Part shown: piece by piece, positions 11,946 to 24,770 of the stretch
How the letters are laid out: every line of letters starts with the position of its first letter
How positions within the stretch are numbered: the first letter of the stretch is position 1
DNA from: Rhyzopertha dominica
Taxonomy: Eukaryota > Arthropoda > Insecta > Coleoptera > Bostrichidae
NCBI GenBank assembly: GCA_025024175.1
Contig: QCXZ01000137.1
Span: 22,134,001 to 22,198,000 of the forward strand
DNA: 64,000 nt
Direction of reading: 5' to 3'
Notes under the pieces: model-generated
What the model was told of the DNA's origin: nothing
Databases searched by the model: none
What the model saw: only the letters and a program-made list of their open reading frames with translations
Program-made: the position numbers and the translations under genes

Positions 11946-13084
11946 TTAGAAAACTTTTTATTAAGTACACTGCGGTTTGAAGTTATTTCGTTATTATTGA
12001 AGTCTTATCAATGTTAAATTGAATAATTCAGTTTGGTTGACTAACAGTTTACTACAAAAAATTGAAATCCGTTAGCAATCTGCTAAATAGTAATTGTTCA
12101 AAGGTTTCTGTTTGCTTGTTCAAAGGTTTCTGTTTGCTAAGCAGNCAAGAGAAAGCGGGAAACGAAAGAAACGATTAAGATATACAAAGCAGCATAAACG
12201 GNAGTAGCAAACAAAAACAGGCAAATGAGTTGATAGAAATTTGAGATTAAATGAAATTCAGAAAGNTGCTAACTAGATGTATATACTAAAGACAGCTTAA
12301 GGAATAATTTTATTAAACAAAAGAANACAACAAAGGCGTAAGTGGAGTAACAATATGAAATATAAACGAGGCAGTTAAAAGAGAGCAGGAAGCAATCCGA
12401 CATCGAGGTATATAATTAAGTTATTCACGCGTAGTGTTTATTTTAATATAAAAAGCTAAAAAGTAACTTAAATTGTGGCAAAGTTGCTAATGCAATGCAT
12501 AACAATTATATGTCTTTAAATTTAAGACATTTACAACAGTTTTTGACATTTTTGTTTGAACTTCGTTTTAAAAAAAGGGACACGACATTTTAGAAGTTTG
12601 TAACAATCAATAGTTTATTTTTTGTTTCAGTGCTCCACGAGTTGAGAAAAATTTGATACATTACAAGTGCACTAATCTTCTAACAACTATACAGAACTAG
12701 CTAGTGTTGAATAAGCCAGAAGATTTTTAGACAGAGAGTAATTACATTGAAAGTTAATTTTCAAAATTACATAGAATTAAAAAACAATAGTGTGGTAAAG
12801 CTACAAATTTTGATTTGACAACAATCTGCGTCAAGGTGTTCTACAACATGTAGGTATTTAATATCTTATAGAGGTACTCATTTGCAAAAAATTATTTTAG
12901 GTTCTTCAGAATTCAACTCATTCTTTTCGGTATATAGCTCACATTTTGCACTGCAGTAAAGTGACCGTTTGAAGAATTACAAAAAAAAATCACAGACCTA
13001 ACAAAATTAATATGTCAAACGCTACATACAGGTGATCTTAAAATTATATGGATGTAATTCCATTTAGGCTTTTACAGAATATCT
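11946..13084. other. Unassigned sequence with ambiguous bases
   Basis: AT-rich with no gene seen. Four undetermined bases occur at 12145, 12202, 12266 and 12326, spaced 57-64 bases apart. Confidence 0.5.
12095..12138. repeat. Perfect 22-bp tandem duplication
   Basis: Two adjacent identical 22-base units start TGTTCAAAGGTTTCTG and end TTTGCT. The duplication lies directly before a run of ambiguous bases, so it may be a recent slippage event or an assembly artefact. Confidence 0.9.
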
Positions 13085-13400
13085 GTTTACAAGGCGGTGC
13101 ACTGCCGCGCAATACTGTATGGATCAGAAACTACTTAAATGAAGATTTTAATGGTCAATGGATTGGGATACAGCGATATGTAGCATATCTAACTCGCCCA
13201 TTTGAGCCTTCTCAATTTTTCCTTTGATGAATTTTAAAGGCTCTAATTTATAAAACTAGACCAAACAACATAACTGAATTAAGGCAGAATTATACTAGCT
13301 GCCTGCAGAGGTTTATGTCGATGGGAAATACAAGGTGCCGTTAACATCTTGAGAAAGCGATTGTGCTTTTGTCTAGAAAAAGAGTGGCGGCTTATTTTAA
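13085..13400 (+). pseudogene. Tc1/mariner-type transposase C-terminal fragment
   Basis: One frame reads QGGALPRNTVWIRNYLNEDF then NGQWIGIQRYVAYLTRPF, matching the order 'DGAPxH ... YLNxxFxxxWIGxxGxxxWPxRSPD' of DDE transposases. A second frame gives ALIYKTRPNNITELRQNYTS, the conserved segment after the last catalytic acid. Residues H and D of the catalytic blocks are replaced, and a frameshift lies between the two parts. No N-terminal domain is recognised upstream. The sequence differs from the fossils at 10.3, 16.9 and 61.2 kb, so it is another family of the same superfamily. Confidence 0.65.
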
Positions 13401-13846
13401 CATTTACTTTAGTAATTGCAGATTATTGTCATTATTTAATATGGAAATTATATTTCTGGTGCTTCCCATAACTAAGTATGGCTTTCTTGAAAAATCCTTT
13501 CCAGTTAAAAAATACGTATGTGGTTGTTTTTTTTGTCCATAAGTCTCCTAGCATATTCAGAAAATATATTCTGTATTTTTCTTTAAATACTTATTTGTAA
13601 TGTCAACCTCTTCTTCAACAGGTAAATTTAATTTTCAACTACAAATTGTAATACAGCACTGAAACAGCAACAAACATAAACCCGTTTGCTTAACCATAGC
13701 CAATACAGTAATGTCTACAATTCTAAATCAATAACTGTCAATAAAAAAATGTTTTGTGGATTTTAAATGTAATCCGTTAGTAAAATAGTAATAAAGTTTT
13801 TGATATTGTTGAATCGTCAATATCCCAAAGCCTTTGAAGGTAACTT
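13401..13846. other. Unassigned sequence
   Basis: AT-rich; nothing recognised between the transposase fragment and the TIR element. Confidence 0.4.
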
Positions 13847-14941
13847 CCCAACAAGCAAAATTATTTTATTATTTGCTTGATTGTTGTTTTACTATTGTTC
13901 CTCGACGCCTATTTTATTTTACAAGGTGTTCGCTTACGAGTATTCAGCTTCAGTATATTAAATTGTTATATACTTTGGTATTAGAAACGTTTTCACAGCA
14001 AAATTATAAAACAGTGTTAAGCACCGTTTTATACTCATTTTATAAAAGTTTTCATAACTTTTTATAGAACATTTACCCAGTCAAGACAAATTATTTCATA
14101 AAGGGTTTAAATATGTGTTATTCAACACTGAATCGTCATCTTGTGGACATCTATAAAACTATTGTATTAAGTCTTGATTCAACCATGTAAAAAACAGTTA
14201 TTATATAGTCATTTCTTCTGTGATAAATGTGTTTATGAAGAGGAAGCTATATTATTATCCTGATTTTAATCACATTATATGGNCGCCATTGTGTATGTCC
14301 TACTAAAAATTATTTTTTTACACAAACGTAATGTACAAAAGAGATAGGTTTAAGAAGCCACATGATTAAAAAGATTTTTTGAGTTTTATTAAGTATTTAT
14401 TTTAAATTGATGAAATACTTATTATTTTTTAATTGCTTAAAAATTTTGTACACATGCATACGTTTCACATAAAATTTTGTTTGGTATTCAATACTACGCA
14501 TACTTGTATGTCATCTGGTACGTCCGTCTGCGAACATGTTTACAGAGGAGGAATGGGTTGCAACTTTACCGAATCGTCAAGAAATAAATAATTCTCCACC
14601 AAATCAGTTAAAATATCGAAAGATCCCTTTGGAGATGCTGAATGCAACAGAATTGTTCCATAATAGATAATATCGTAACATTTATAAAACTGTTTTATAA
14701 TAAATTGCTACAAAACCATTTTGTAACAGCTTTATAGTAATTTTTATACCACCTCTGTAACTATCTACCAGCTGGTTTATAACACCGACTAAAACCATTG
14801 TAGAATACTCTATATAACTAAAATGCTTTATAAAGATGCTCCATTCTATAAACGTTGTGACAGTGCTTACAAGAGTGCCATGGTTTTATAAACGTTTGCC
14901 TGACTATTATAAATATATATAATATTATATTGCTAGTTGGG
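13847..14941. mobile_element. Non-autonomous TIR element ending in CCCAAC
   Basis: The left end reads CCCAACAAGCAAAATTAT and the reverse complement of the right end reads CCCAACTAGCAATATAAT: 15 of 18 positions agree. The 1.1 kb interior has no transposase remains. It is full of TTTATAA and TTTTATAAA words, some arranged as small inverted repeats. One ambiguous base lies at 14283. No convincing target duplication is visible, so the superfamily is unknown. The open frame at 13834-14067 falls inside and is not a gene. Confidence 0.5.
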
Positions 14942-16839
14942 TTAAATTTAAAAAGTATCATTGTTGATCATGAAATTTAACAATTTTGCCTCAATTAAAC
15001 TTACTTTGTGGCTCCTCAAATATCAAAGCTACGCACGACTAAACACGAGGAGTGGGGCACTCTGCAACGGAGCCGACAACAACATGAAACCCGGAAAACA
15101 ACTCATTAAAAACAAATGTTGTTTGTTTCTAAAACCCAAGAAAGAGACATCCGTACCTGATCACGAAAGAATGTCTGACATCACTAGATAGGACTAAAAT
15201 GCACAAAAGCGCGGTACCCCATTGTGGAGTTCCCAATGTCGCCATAATTTTCCATAAAGAGAAAAACCACTCTGAATTCAATAGAAGGAAGCGAATTTCA
15301 TTACCCAAATGCCATGGCAAGCCGCTTGGCGACTGATCGAATGATCTTTTTTTAAACTTACACAAAGGACCATATCCGCGGTCTAAGGAAGGTATTCTTT
15401 TTTATAGGGGTATTTAATATCCGCGTAGCTTATACGATGCGGAAAAGCGCACTGGATGCAATAGCTAGTTCAAGTACCCACAAAAGGGAGTGCTAGGGAA
15501 GGGTCTTAGCGGGTACGTTGAAAAAGTCTTTCCACGGCAGCAAAAATAATTTTGTGGTGACTTGAATGCAATGAAAGCAAGAAATAGTGTAGCAGGCGGC
15601 TGCAATCTACACAGCGGTATTTGATGATCTGAAAAAATGATGAGCATTTCTATTTATTATATTCGTTCGTTGAACCGCATAATTTTCCTGCAGCTACAGA
15701 GGAAATCGTTCACAAAACTTTATTCTTTGGATTTGATCCCCAAGACGAAATGCTGGCATCTTCGTAATAGTGCATATCATTTTTGGGCAAAATACCTTGA
15801 ATCAAGGAATACGAAAATAGGCAAATTTGTTTCTAGTGTTCTAAGTTTTGTTCTATTCAACGGCGCCGACGGTAACTTCGGTTACGGCGGTTTATGTTAC
15901 ACTCTACAAGTTCGTTCCACAATTTTGTCACATTTTCTATGCGTTAGAAATAGATAATGTACATTTTTCGGATCCCACCTGTTTTGCATTTTTTCTTATC
16001 CAGAGCGCAAAGAATCTACAAAATGTATCTACTGCAGTATTTTTAAGAAAAATTAAAACTAGACGTTTTGTAAGTTTTTGTTTTGGATGCATTTCTAAAG
16101 GCCACTACTCCACTTTTATATTATTTAATTGAAACGGTTCGCACTACATATACGCATCGTATGAATGTAGCAATAAAATATTTATGCGACTGATCTGAAT
16201 TATTTATTGCGCCTGTGATACCTGTTTAACCTGACGTTACAGTTAAAAGCGTTTATAATGTTAACTTGTAGGGAATGCTAATTCCATGTATCAGCTAAGT
16301 TTTCTTTTCAGCATTAAAAACACAATACACAGACTGTTTTTAACAAAAAGTACTTTGTGTTGGCTACCCTACAAGAACCCATGACAAAAAAACAGTATCA
16401 GAATAAATTATCTTGATTATACCTTCAAAATATCAGCCATCACGTTTGAAGCATTTGTAAATTACAAAAATTTCTACAGAATAGTACAACACTCAAAATA
16501 TATCTGAAACGGTTAAAACTATGCATAGATATAGAATAGTAGAATCCAAAAATAAAAAAAAAACTATACCATTATAACAATAAATTTGAATGAATTTATA
16601 TTTTTCCAACATACCCGGAAGTACCACCACTATATAATTATTTATGTAAATGAGGGCTGCAAATTAATCATGAATAATTATTCAGAGGAAGTTTTTATGG
16701 TCTGTTTAAATAAAGTGAGTTTGTTATAGCAAGACCACAATTAAGTTATAATGAGATGTCCCTTGGTTTACAAAAAAAGGAATGAAGGCTAACCTGCAGG
16801 ATTATAGAAACAATTTACTGATTTAACTACATTTTTTCA
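14942..16839. other. Unassigned sequence, moderately complex
   Basis: No gene could be assigned. Overlapping open frames near 14961-15191, 15129-15365, 15637-15957 and 15848-16132 have mixed composition, including a GC-rich patch at 15860-15890 (GGCGCCGACGG), but no protein motif I recognise. Diverged exons or conserved noncoding DNA cannot be excluded. Confidence 0.4.
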
Positions 16840-17110
16840 AAAGTTTGCAATTTAGTTACAAAGCTCTCAATGGATTCAGTACTCGAGTATGTACGCCATT
16901 CATTGTGCCCCTCTCAATGGCTTTTCACTGATGTGCACACTTTCTCTTTAAAACAACCACATAAAAAAAATCTAAGGCTGTAAGATCGGACGATCTTCTA
17001 GGGCCATTCCAAGGTCCTGAACGTCTGAATAATCAATTATTAAATTTTTGAAAAAAGTTTGGCTGTAGCCTCCAGGAAACAATGAGGTGAGGCATGGTAC
17101 TGATACAGCT
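16840..17110 (-). pseudogene. Tc1/mariner-type transposase fragment (reverse strand)
   Basis: On the reverse strand, a frame reads GPWNGPRRSSDLTALDFF, aligning with the conserved GPxxWPxRSPDLTPLDFFLW block that carries the last catalytic acid. About 30 codons before it, HASPHCF stands in the place of the GAPPHF block. After it, ESFVTKLQTF matches the C-terminal helix. The parts lie in different frames and contain stops. The plus strand has long pseudo-open frames here that are shadows. Upstream N-terminal parts (17110-17340 on this strand) are not recognised. Confidence 0.6.
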
Positions 17111-19869
17111 GATACTTTTAAGGTTTAAAGCTTGGTATCTGAAAGAATGCATATTATATTATCTTCAGAATTGTCTAAATATACGAGCAAGTTATACCTA
17201 ATTCCTTCTCTGTACTGCGGATTGAAGCTTGTGGATATGCATAGAGGAATGCTAATACAAAAAAAATGTTTTCCTCGTCTGAAGTCCAGTGGCTTCAGTA
17301 ATGTTATATCTCTTTTGAGTTTGGAGTCGTAAAACATAAAATTATTTTTTTAACCGCATAAACTCCCTCTCGTTCATTTTTGGTAAATCATCCAACAGCT
17401 CATTAAGTTTTGTGCAAGTTATATTGCTATAACCTGTTAACACCCTCCATGTACATACAATAAATCATTTCATAAGAACGTTTGAATAACTATGTTCGTG
17501 CATTGTAAGTTAAGTCTCACAAACACTAAAAGCTGTAATAAAGCTGTCAAATCGTTGAAACAAGCGGCCATCACTAATTGGAAAAGCTATATATTTTTAG
17601 ATGAATGAATTTATTTCTAAAATACACTACTTTAAAGCATATTAAGTCAGTTTTCATTTGTTAAGACAATATAGAAAATATTTCATTTCACAGATTGCAT
17701 TTTTTACTATTTTTGAGCAGCAGAAACAGTATAGATCCCAAAACACTCGATTTAATATTGGGTCAATTTACTGATGAGGTTCAAATGTCTAAAGCCTCCT
17801 CATTTTACACATAAACGCACAAGCAGCAACACTGCTTTGCTGAAAATATTATATGGATAGCTAACCAACAAAACGTTCAAGGTAAGCTTGCGATAGGTGT
17901 TCAGTAAACTTCTAAACTACCGTCGAATACAAGACTCCCTTTATTTTGTTTCGTCTCAAACCACCGGTTAATAATCAATGTATTTTTCGTATGCGAGAGT
18001 GAATGCTTCCAGCGTCTATAATTTTCTAACCAATATGTATATTTTTTTAATAACCAGTTTAAATTTAGCTTATTTTTATAACATCCTTATATTTTTTAAT
18101 AATGCTTATTTTATGTACAAACTTATAACTTTCTCGTACCTTAAATAAAGCAAATCTGGTCTATTTTGTCATTTTCAGTGTTTCATCCGATTGCGTCTCC
18201 AAACTATCGAAGGTATTTCAACCTTTGGTTCAATTATTAGTCTTGAGCTAAAATGCGGACAATCATAAGCGTTATAACGCACAACTGTACAGCATTCAGT
18301 TTAATGTGAGCGCTATTGTCCCTACCGCTGCGGGCCTGTTGATTTAATGCGATAACGTTGTTCCATCTTCTCGGACCCTGACATTACATGTGCCAATACA
18401 GCAAACCTACAAAAACTAAAATGCGGCATAGATTCTGCACTTCAGAGAGAAAAGTGCTTTTACATGCACGTTCTGTTTCACACGAATGTGGAGACGTGCT
18501 CTGCACTATGCAAAATGTGCGCGTTTTATTCCTCGCCGGTGAAATTGCCTTTTCCCACCAGTCGCTGCTGCTCTTTTGCGTAATGCATTGCAATATATTA
18601 TTAAGAACTCAAATTCGGAACGGCAGACTACTCCTCCCCTCTCGTACGCCCCCTCAAAGCAGAGTACTTGCTACGTAATATCCTGCAGAAGGGATGCGCT
18701 ACACTTTTCTCAGTACAAGAGCGGGCTATCTAATCTTTAGCAACGCTCATAAAATGGAGCGCAGTCCATAAACTTCCTGCTCTGTTGACAATAATAAACA
18801 TCAACATTTATTTTTCATTCACATTTCGAGCTTAGTATGTGGATACAATGGAAGGAGCACTCAATACAGTGCCTCGAGGTTTCATAAATTCGTTATTAAG
18901 AACAGCACACAAATTCCTTCCATGCAGGAAATATGAGATACATCTCGTTTATGCATTGCAGAAAAGTGTTTACCGCTCGTAAACCACGCCGTTCAAATAT
19001 GATCTGCATATGTGTAATCCAACTAAGTGACTATAGATACAACCTGCTTCTCACTTCCATAGTCTCTACGCTTTGGTATACTGGATGTTTCAGAAGAATT
19101 GGTAAATCTTTTGAATTATTAAAAACGACTAATAAACACATCTTTGGAAATACTTCACTTACTATGTAGATACAACCTTTTATTGGCATCTGAGGTCACT
19201 CATGACATTACTGAAATTTATAATTTCTAAAGCTATTTGGCACCTATGAAGAGTAGTATTTCACGCAGTCTTTTTAGGCTTTCTTGCAAAGTTAGTGGTT
19301 GCAACCCTATTTGTGCCAATCCGAAGAATATCCCTTGATTATGTTAACATTTCGTGCTTTAAAAGAAAACCTGCTTTATTCCGCCTTTGAAAATTAACTT
19401 AGTAGAATGTTAAAGATTCAACTGAATATTTATCAATCGTCAAGTTTTTGTTTAATTGTTTCACTAACAGTGCTCAAGATTAAATGTGGCAGTCCCTTAA
19501 CTAACGAATATACCTAGCTGCATTTCTGTACTCTAGTGTAAATAGTCCCAGTTACATTAAAGTAAATTTCACAGAAATGAAGAATCAAGCTAAATCTCAC
19601 CATTGAGGTACTATATTACTTATCATAATGTATACAAATTGTATTTTCTTACTCGACTTTTACTCCAAAAGAGTAGCATTTGTGTAATAATTAATTATTT
19701 GGATAGGAATGTACTCTAGTTACCTATTATGACACTATCTATGTTTACTTACAGACTTACACACAGAGGAACGAGTCTTAGTAAGAAAACTTAAAATTTG
19801 ACTGTAAATGCGCTTTATCAAAAATATTGATTTATACTATTGAAGCATTCCTGCCTGTGTTACAGTACC
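17111..19869. other. Unassigned sequence
   Basis: No gene recognised. A GC-richer patch at 18290-18700 holds overlapping open frames on both strands (18384-18593 minus, 18388-18678 plus) without known motifs. Confidence 0.4.
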
Positions 19870-20940
19870 TAAACTTTCAAAACTCACATCAGAAATAATA
19901 GCTAGCGACGATCATATCAACTGTTGCTAATCCTAGGCCGTAACACTTGTCATATTTAGCATCACTATGACATTACAATTTTGAGACGGGCTTTTGCTGA
20001 TCGCTAATCAAAATTTCTACATCATAATCTGCTAAAGTAGGTTTTGCTTATTTGATTAGTACTGAATCGGGCTCATTTGCAACCCTTTTTGCTTGAGATT
20101 CGCCCCATACCACACAATAATGTTATCATCTATTTTACCATGAATTGTTAACTTCAAGTTGCATAATTTCAATAAATAAGACCTTTGTATACATCACAAG
20201 CATTAAGGTGAAAACAGTTTTTTAAATTTAGCATATATAAGCCTTGCTTGTTTCCTTATCTATGCGGTATCAGAAATAACCATGGCGTTTTTAATCTTTT
20301 TTGCAAATATTATTTTTGTTTATTATTTCCAGTTGCATAATAAGAGATAGTATGCTTTCTTATGTCTTATCTGCCATCATCTTGAGGTTATTTGATTAAC
20401 TTTTGATCTGGTGAAGTAAAAATTGGCATTTCAAGTCCCAAGCTTTATTTCGAGCCTTATGCTGTCACTAATTTTGCCGGTGCAAATTTTCTAGCAAGAG
20501 CCACAGCCTTTAGTGATTTTTGTTTAATTTGCTCTTGATTTTGATATATGTTCTTGACCAGATCGCGTTGCTATGACTTTTTTGCTATTTGGTTGTTTTG
20601 TGTATTTGTGTTTTCTACCTCTTGCTTTTGTATCATGGCTCTTTGCATCCCTTGTTTGTGTTGCCTGCTTTAATCACCACTCGAAATATAGTTATAATTT
20701 ATATCGGAATTATTGTCACGAGATTCTTCTTCGCTATTTATTTTATAGCCAACTGCATCACATAGTGCGTGATCTATGGTTTTATACAGTAGGTTTTACT
20801 AACTGGTTGACGACAGGTGTATTTGGTACTCTCTTGGAAATGCGTAGTTATATTCACTTGTTTTGTTTCATTGTCGTTATTTTAACTATTATAGTAGGTG
20901 AACAACGTATGTTCATTTTGTTGACTAATAAAAGTAGTAT
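19870..20940 (-). pseudogene. Degraded coding-like tract, unknown family
   Basis: Several reverse-strand stretches read like eroded protein. Near 19980-20045 the frame gives AKPTLADYDVEILISDQQKP. Near 20470-20560 one gives NQEQIKQKSLKAVALARKFA. Near 20690-20770 one gives YKINSEEESRDNNSDIN. Frames are broken by stops and shifts. The acidic-then-basic composition is typical of many transposable-element proteins, but I cannot name a family. The hydrophobic 123-codon plus-strand open frame at 20573-20944 is probably the shadow of this tract. Confidence 0.25.
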
Positions 20941-21195
20941 TTAAAACTCTATGCTAAATTTGTCAATAGCTTTGTAATAATAAATTATTAAGCATTTTCT
21001 CTGTAAAGGTTTCAAGAAATAAATAGCAGAAGTCATATTTTTGTAAACACCGTGAGTTATGGTTTTACCATCATGTTGTATTTTCAAAAGATGTTCAAAC
21101 ATAGCTTCTCAACGACACCACATTTTATCAGTAACTAACGTGAGATATGCAAAAGTATTTCAGGATAAACTGTTAAATAGTGTACCAAGTGTTTC

Positions 21196-21498
21196 TGTTG
21201 TGCCGCGTAACGCCCTCTAGTGATGAGTAGTGCGAACGAGGTAGAAGTGTTTAAAACTGAGAAGTCATGCGTAGACTGCGGACACTGGGCGGTCGGTGCT
21301 CGGCAACGCCGGATGCGTGTGCTGGAGCTCTGTTCGTTGATAGAATTATATAGTTTTGCAGTTTAAGATATTACTAATTACCCATCTTAAGTTGTGTGTT
21401 AAAGTTTTGATAACGTGTGTTAAATAAAGTTCAGTTTCGCAAACCGTGTGTGCACTTTAATTCCGTCAAACCCACACCCACAAAGAATAACGGTTACA
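21196..21498 (+). repeat. Probable LTR of a gypsy-type retrotransposon
   Basis: A 303-base segment starts TGTTGTGCCGCGTAACGCCC and ends CGGTTACA, giving the TG...CA ends of an LTR. The start resembles many insect gypsy-type LTRs, and AATAAA at 21423-21428 is a plausible polyadenylation signal. The following bases, ATAGTTTGGAGGATTTTTTG, look like the start of an internal region, not a target duplication, so a truncated 5' end is more likely than a solo LTR. No second LTR copy or coding remains are seen. Confidence 0.5.
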
Positions 21499-24419
21499 AT
21501 AGTTTGGAGGATTTTTTGCTGGACGACAGATTGATCTAAATTTTAAACATAGGTGACTTGAGACTCTTTACCTCTTTAAATGATATAAGGGTGAGTAACA
21601 ATTAATTCATACTTACTCAGTTCTGTCACCATGTTCAAGCAGAATGGAATTTAGAGAAAAAAAGAATCATAACTCCAAGCCAAGGTAATGAAGCGTTTTC
21701 AGACATATACATATTGGTCATCGATAGTCAATACCATAATTATTCGGCTTTTACCACTACTACTGTAACACCCTGTATAATAACACCACCTAAGGTAATA
21801 GGTTCTCTTTGTTAAGGTCAGAACTTACATCTTATTACTCTCTCATTATCAGATAACTTAATTTAATTCCATTGGTTTCAATGCCGCAAGAACCCAAACC
21901 TTCACGAAGTTTTACTTTGCAAGAATTACTAATGTCAGCTGAAATTTGAAACTTATTCAAAACTAACCCTCTAATGCTAATGCTCACGGAAGATTTAACT
22001 TGTCATTTCGGAAGAAGTTCACGGATCATTAACCTGTGATGTAAATTACTGACGATCGGATTCTGGGGGGAATATCGTAGTCCACTGATTTTGATTGACA
22101 GACGCTGGGAGATTAAGCATAAAACCTCTTACCAACTTTCAGCAATCTTTCCGCTGCCACGGTTACCATTACTCAAACCGACTAATCTTTATACGTACCT
22201 GAAACAGAAAAGGGGGCGTTAGTAAAAATGTACCTTTCAGACGACAAAAATAAGAATTTTCTTTTTCTTATTCTTGGTTGTTTATGATCTTATTGCAATT
22301 CAAGTTGCTGATAAATAATTAGAAGTAGAAAGTGGGCATTTGATCAACAAGACCCTTGCTGGGTAATAATATGTGAAAAAAAATTAAGAATATTTATATT
22401 TATCCGACCATCCGTCTAAGTAATCAACCAAGTAGACTTAGCAATAATAATGTCGAATTAATAAAACCCATTATTCAAATATCAGAAAAACGAATGTGCG
22501 AATAGGTATCCGATTTAAATTTTTTGGAGACATGTAATACGAAGCAAACTGTACGTCAAAAATCTGTCATCGCAATCATATAGTATTTATAGGTTTAAAA
22601 GTTTTATAGCGAATAGAGAAAAGTCAGTACTACACCTAAATAAAGCACAAAATACTAATCAGCACTTCATATGCTAATTAACAACAGTTTACAGATTTAA
22701 ATAATATGTAGAGTAGCAAATAAGTCATGTTGTTACGAGTACTAAACAATTTACAGTACATGGTCTACAAGCGAAACGGCGAGCTATACGAGTTCTACAA
22801 TTATTTTAAAGCAATTGGTACACTTGGGTTTCAAGAGATTAAGGGCAATCAACTTTATGTTGCTATTAAATATCGGTACATGACGGGTTTAGTACCCTGA
22901 GCACTCTCGAAAGACATAGAGCCTTGTGAAACATGCATTTTCACTTGAATGCATTGCCTTGAAATTTCTTATTTTCGTGGCACAAAGGAAATAGATCGAA
23001 CTAGTTTAATTTTGAATGGTAAATTTAACACCGCCACGTACTACGAAAAAGTAGGTCATGTTCGTTACAGCTGCATAAGTTTTCAGTAAATATCTAATCT
23101 TCTACATTGTGTGTAATATAATCCTTTAAAATGTTACATTAAAGTTGGCTATAAGACAGCGAGTTTCTAGAATCACTTGTATAATTGGAAATAAGAGGTG
23201 TTTCTTATTATAAAGAGTAAAAAACGGAGTTCCACTTAAACTATTTTTGATCTACTATTCGAAACAAATTTTATGTTAGGTTGATACATTGTGATCTACT
23301 TATACCTATATTGGTCCATATTTTTTTCAAACTATGGTATAAATTTAGAGCGGAAGTTAATATCATATAATTGTCGAAGCTTTCTTTTCCTCTTGCTGGC
23401 GTCACCCCTCTTCCTTTTTGAAATTTTGCTCAGTTTTTCAAGGCAGGAAGCAAATTTTTATGTTCTAAGGCAGCACGCGAATGTAAACACGTCCGTAACT
23501 AAACCACGAAAAATTGCAGTGAGTTAGTTCGAATGGACAGCGCTGTTGGAGAGTGTGGAGGGGAGCAGGGATTTTTGCTTTGAATTATCGTGACAAGGCG
23601 CGCGCACAAAATTGCGACTACAAGTAGTACTGTAATTCTTCGAACGGCATTATTCATGTAATTTCGATCAATCTTCCTTACAGGTAAGTCGACTGATCTT
23701 TTAATTGTATCTTCTTTAAGGCGGTATATAGTGTAGACGAAGTTGAGAGAGATAAGGCATTTTTATATTTATTTACGGGTACTCTACTTCCGTCTTAACA
23801 ATAATTGAAGACAAGGTATTTTTACTAATAGATTCATAAATACCTAAAGATGCCACTCATTATCAATGTAAGAACAAAAAGACAAAACCACAACTGTTCA
23901 AGCTACAATTTGTTGCCACAAACAAACAGTTACTATCAAACTAGTAAGTGATTCTAAGAACCTGAAAGTTTCAGTAAATAACTATGTTTCTACTATTAAC
24001 TCTTCATATGCAATACTGATCGTTCCTGTACTCATATTTCTAAAACAAAAGTTTTGTCCTATTTAATCTGTAATATAAGATGCAATGAACGTGCAAAGCC
24101 TGACACCTTACTATTTTACCGGTACGTGCTACTTTTATACAATATGCATTAGCCTTACTCGATTACATATCCATTTAGCGCCTGGATATAAAGCTTTTAC
24201 GTTAATAAAGTAGTGGATGTTATAAAACGTATTTGACACATTCTGTACAATGTACGATTATGCGGCGAGATAAGTATTTGCTTCGTACTAATCGCCATCC
24301 CTCATAAATTAAGATACCTGTATGTGGATTTAAGTCATTTATAAACTCAGAAACAAAGTTCAAGAACAAGAACGTTTTCCGCCATTTTTAAACTATATTG
24401 GTAAAAGAGATTGTGACAA
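21499..24419. other. Unassigned sequence
   Basis: No confident gene. CACCCTG followed by TATA at 21772-21782 is a lone end of the CAGGG-TIR type. A 57-codon plus-strand frame at 22727-22900 (contains MVYKRNGELYEFYNYF) is protein-like but unrecognised. The bases CAGGTAAGT at 23681-23689 form an ideal splice-donor match after a GC-richer stretch from 23540. Confidence 0.4.
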
Positions 24420-24770
24420 CATAAAAAAGATATTATTGAGAATGAACACTATTTTGACATTGAGCTCCTAAGGGAATCCAGAAGCTACAATTTAGATGTT
24501 TTAAAAGCTATCTACATGAAAAAACATAACACTAGACTAATTAATAACGATTTAATGTCAATAGAAAGATTAAATTTATTGGACCTGATAAAACCGGATT
24601 AATGGTGACAATGTTTTGCAAGTTTTTGTAAATTGTTTCTGATGTCTTACTTTTGCATACGCTCATCATTTTATATGATTATTTAGATGTATCTAGAACG
24701 CTGAGGATGCCTTGCATAGAGGTGAAGTGTATACTTCCGCTATAATAAAAGTTTTTAACGTGTGTTGGTG
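24420..24770 (+). pseudogene. Penelope-like element 3' end: endonuclease C-terminus and tail
   Basis: The frame ending with TAA at 24600-24602 reads DIELLRESRSYNLDVLKAIY then MKKHNTRLINNDLMSIERLN, resembling the last part of a GIY-YIG endonuclease domain of Penelope-like retroelements. About 100 bases later CTGAGGA (24701-24707), a short imperfect helix (CCT...AGG) and GAAG follow, then AATAAAAG. This matches the hammerhead-like tails of such elements, with one core base changed. The reverse transcriptase and the catalytic GIY-YIG motif are absent, so this is a 5'-truncated copy. Confidence 0.5.

Noticed and set aside
20573..20944. 123-codon hydrophobic plus-strand frame, like a membrane protein
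   Set aside because: Reverse-strand reading is more protein-like; hydrophobicity on the plus strand follows from the T-rich complement of a K/N/E-rich sequence.
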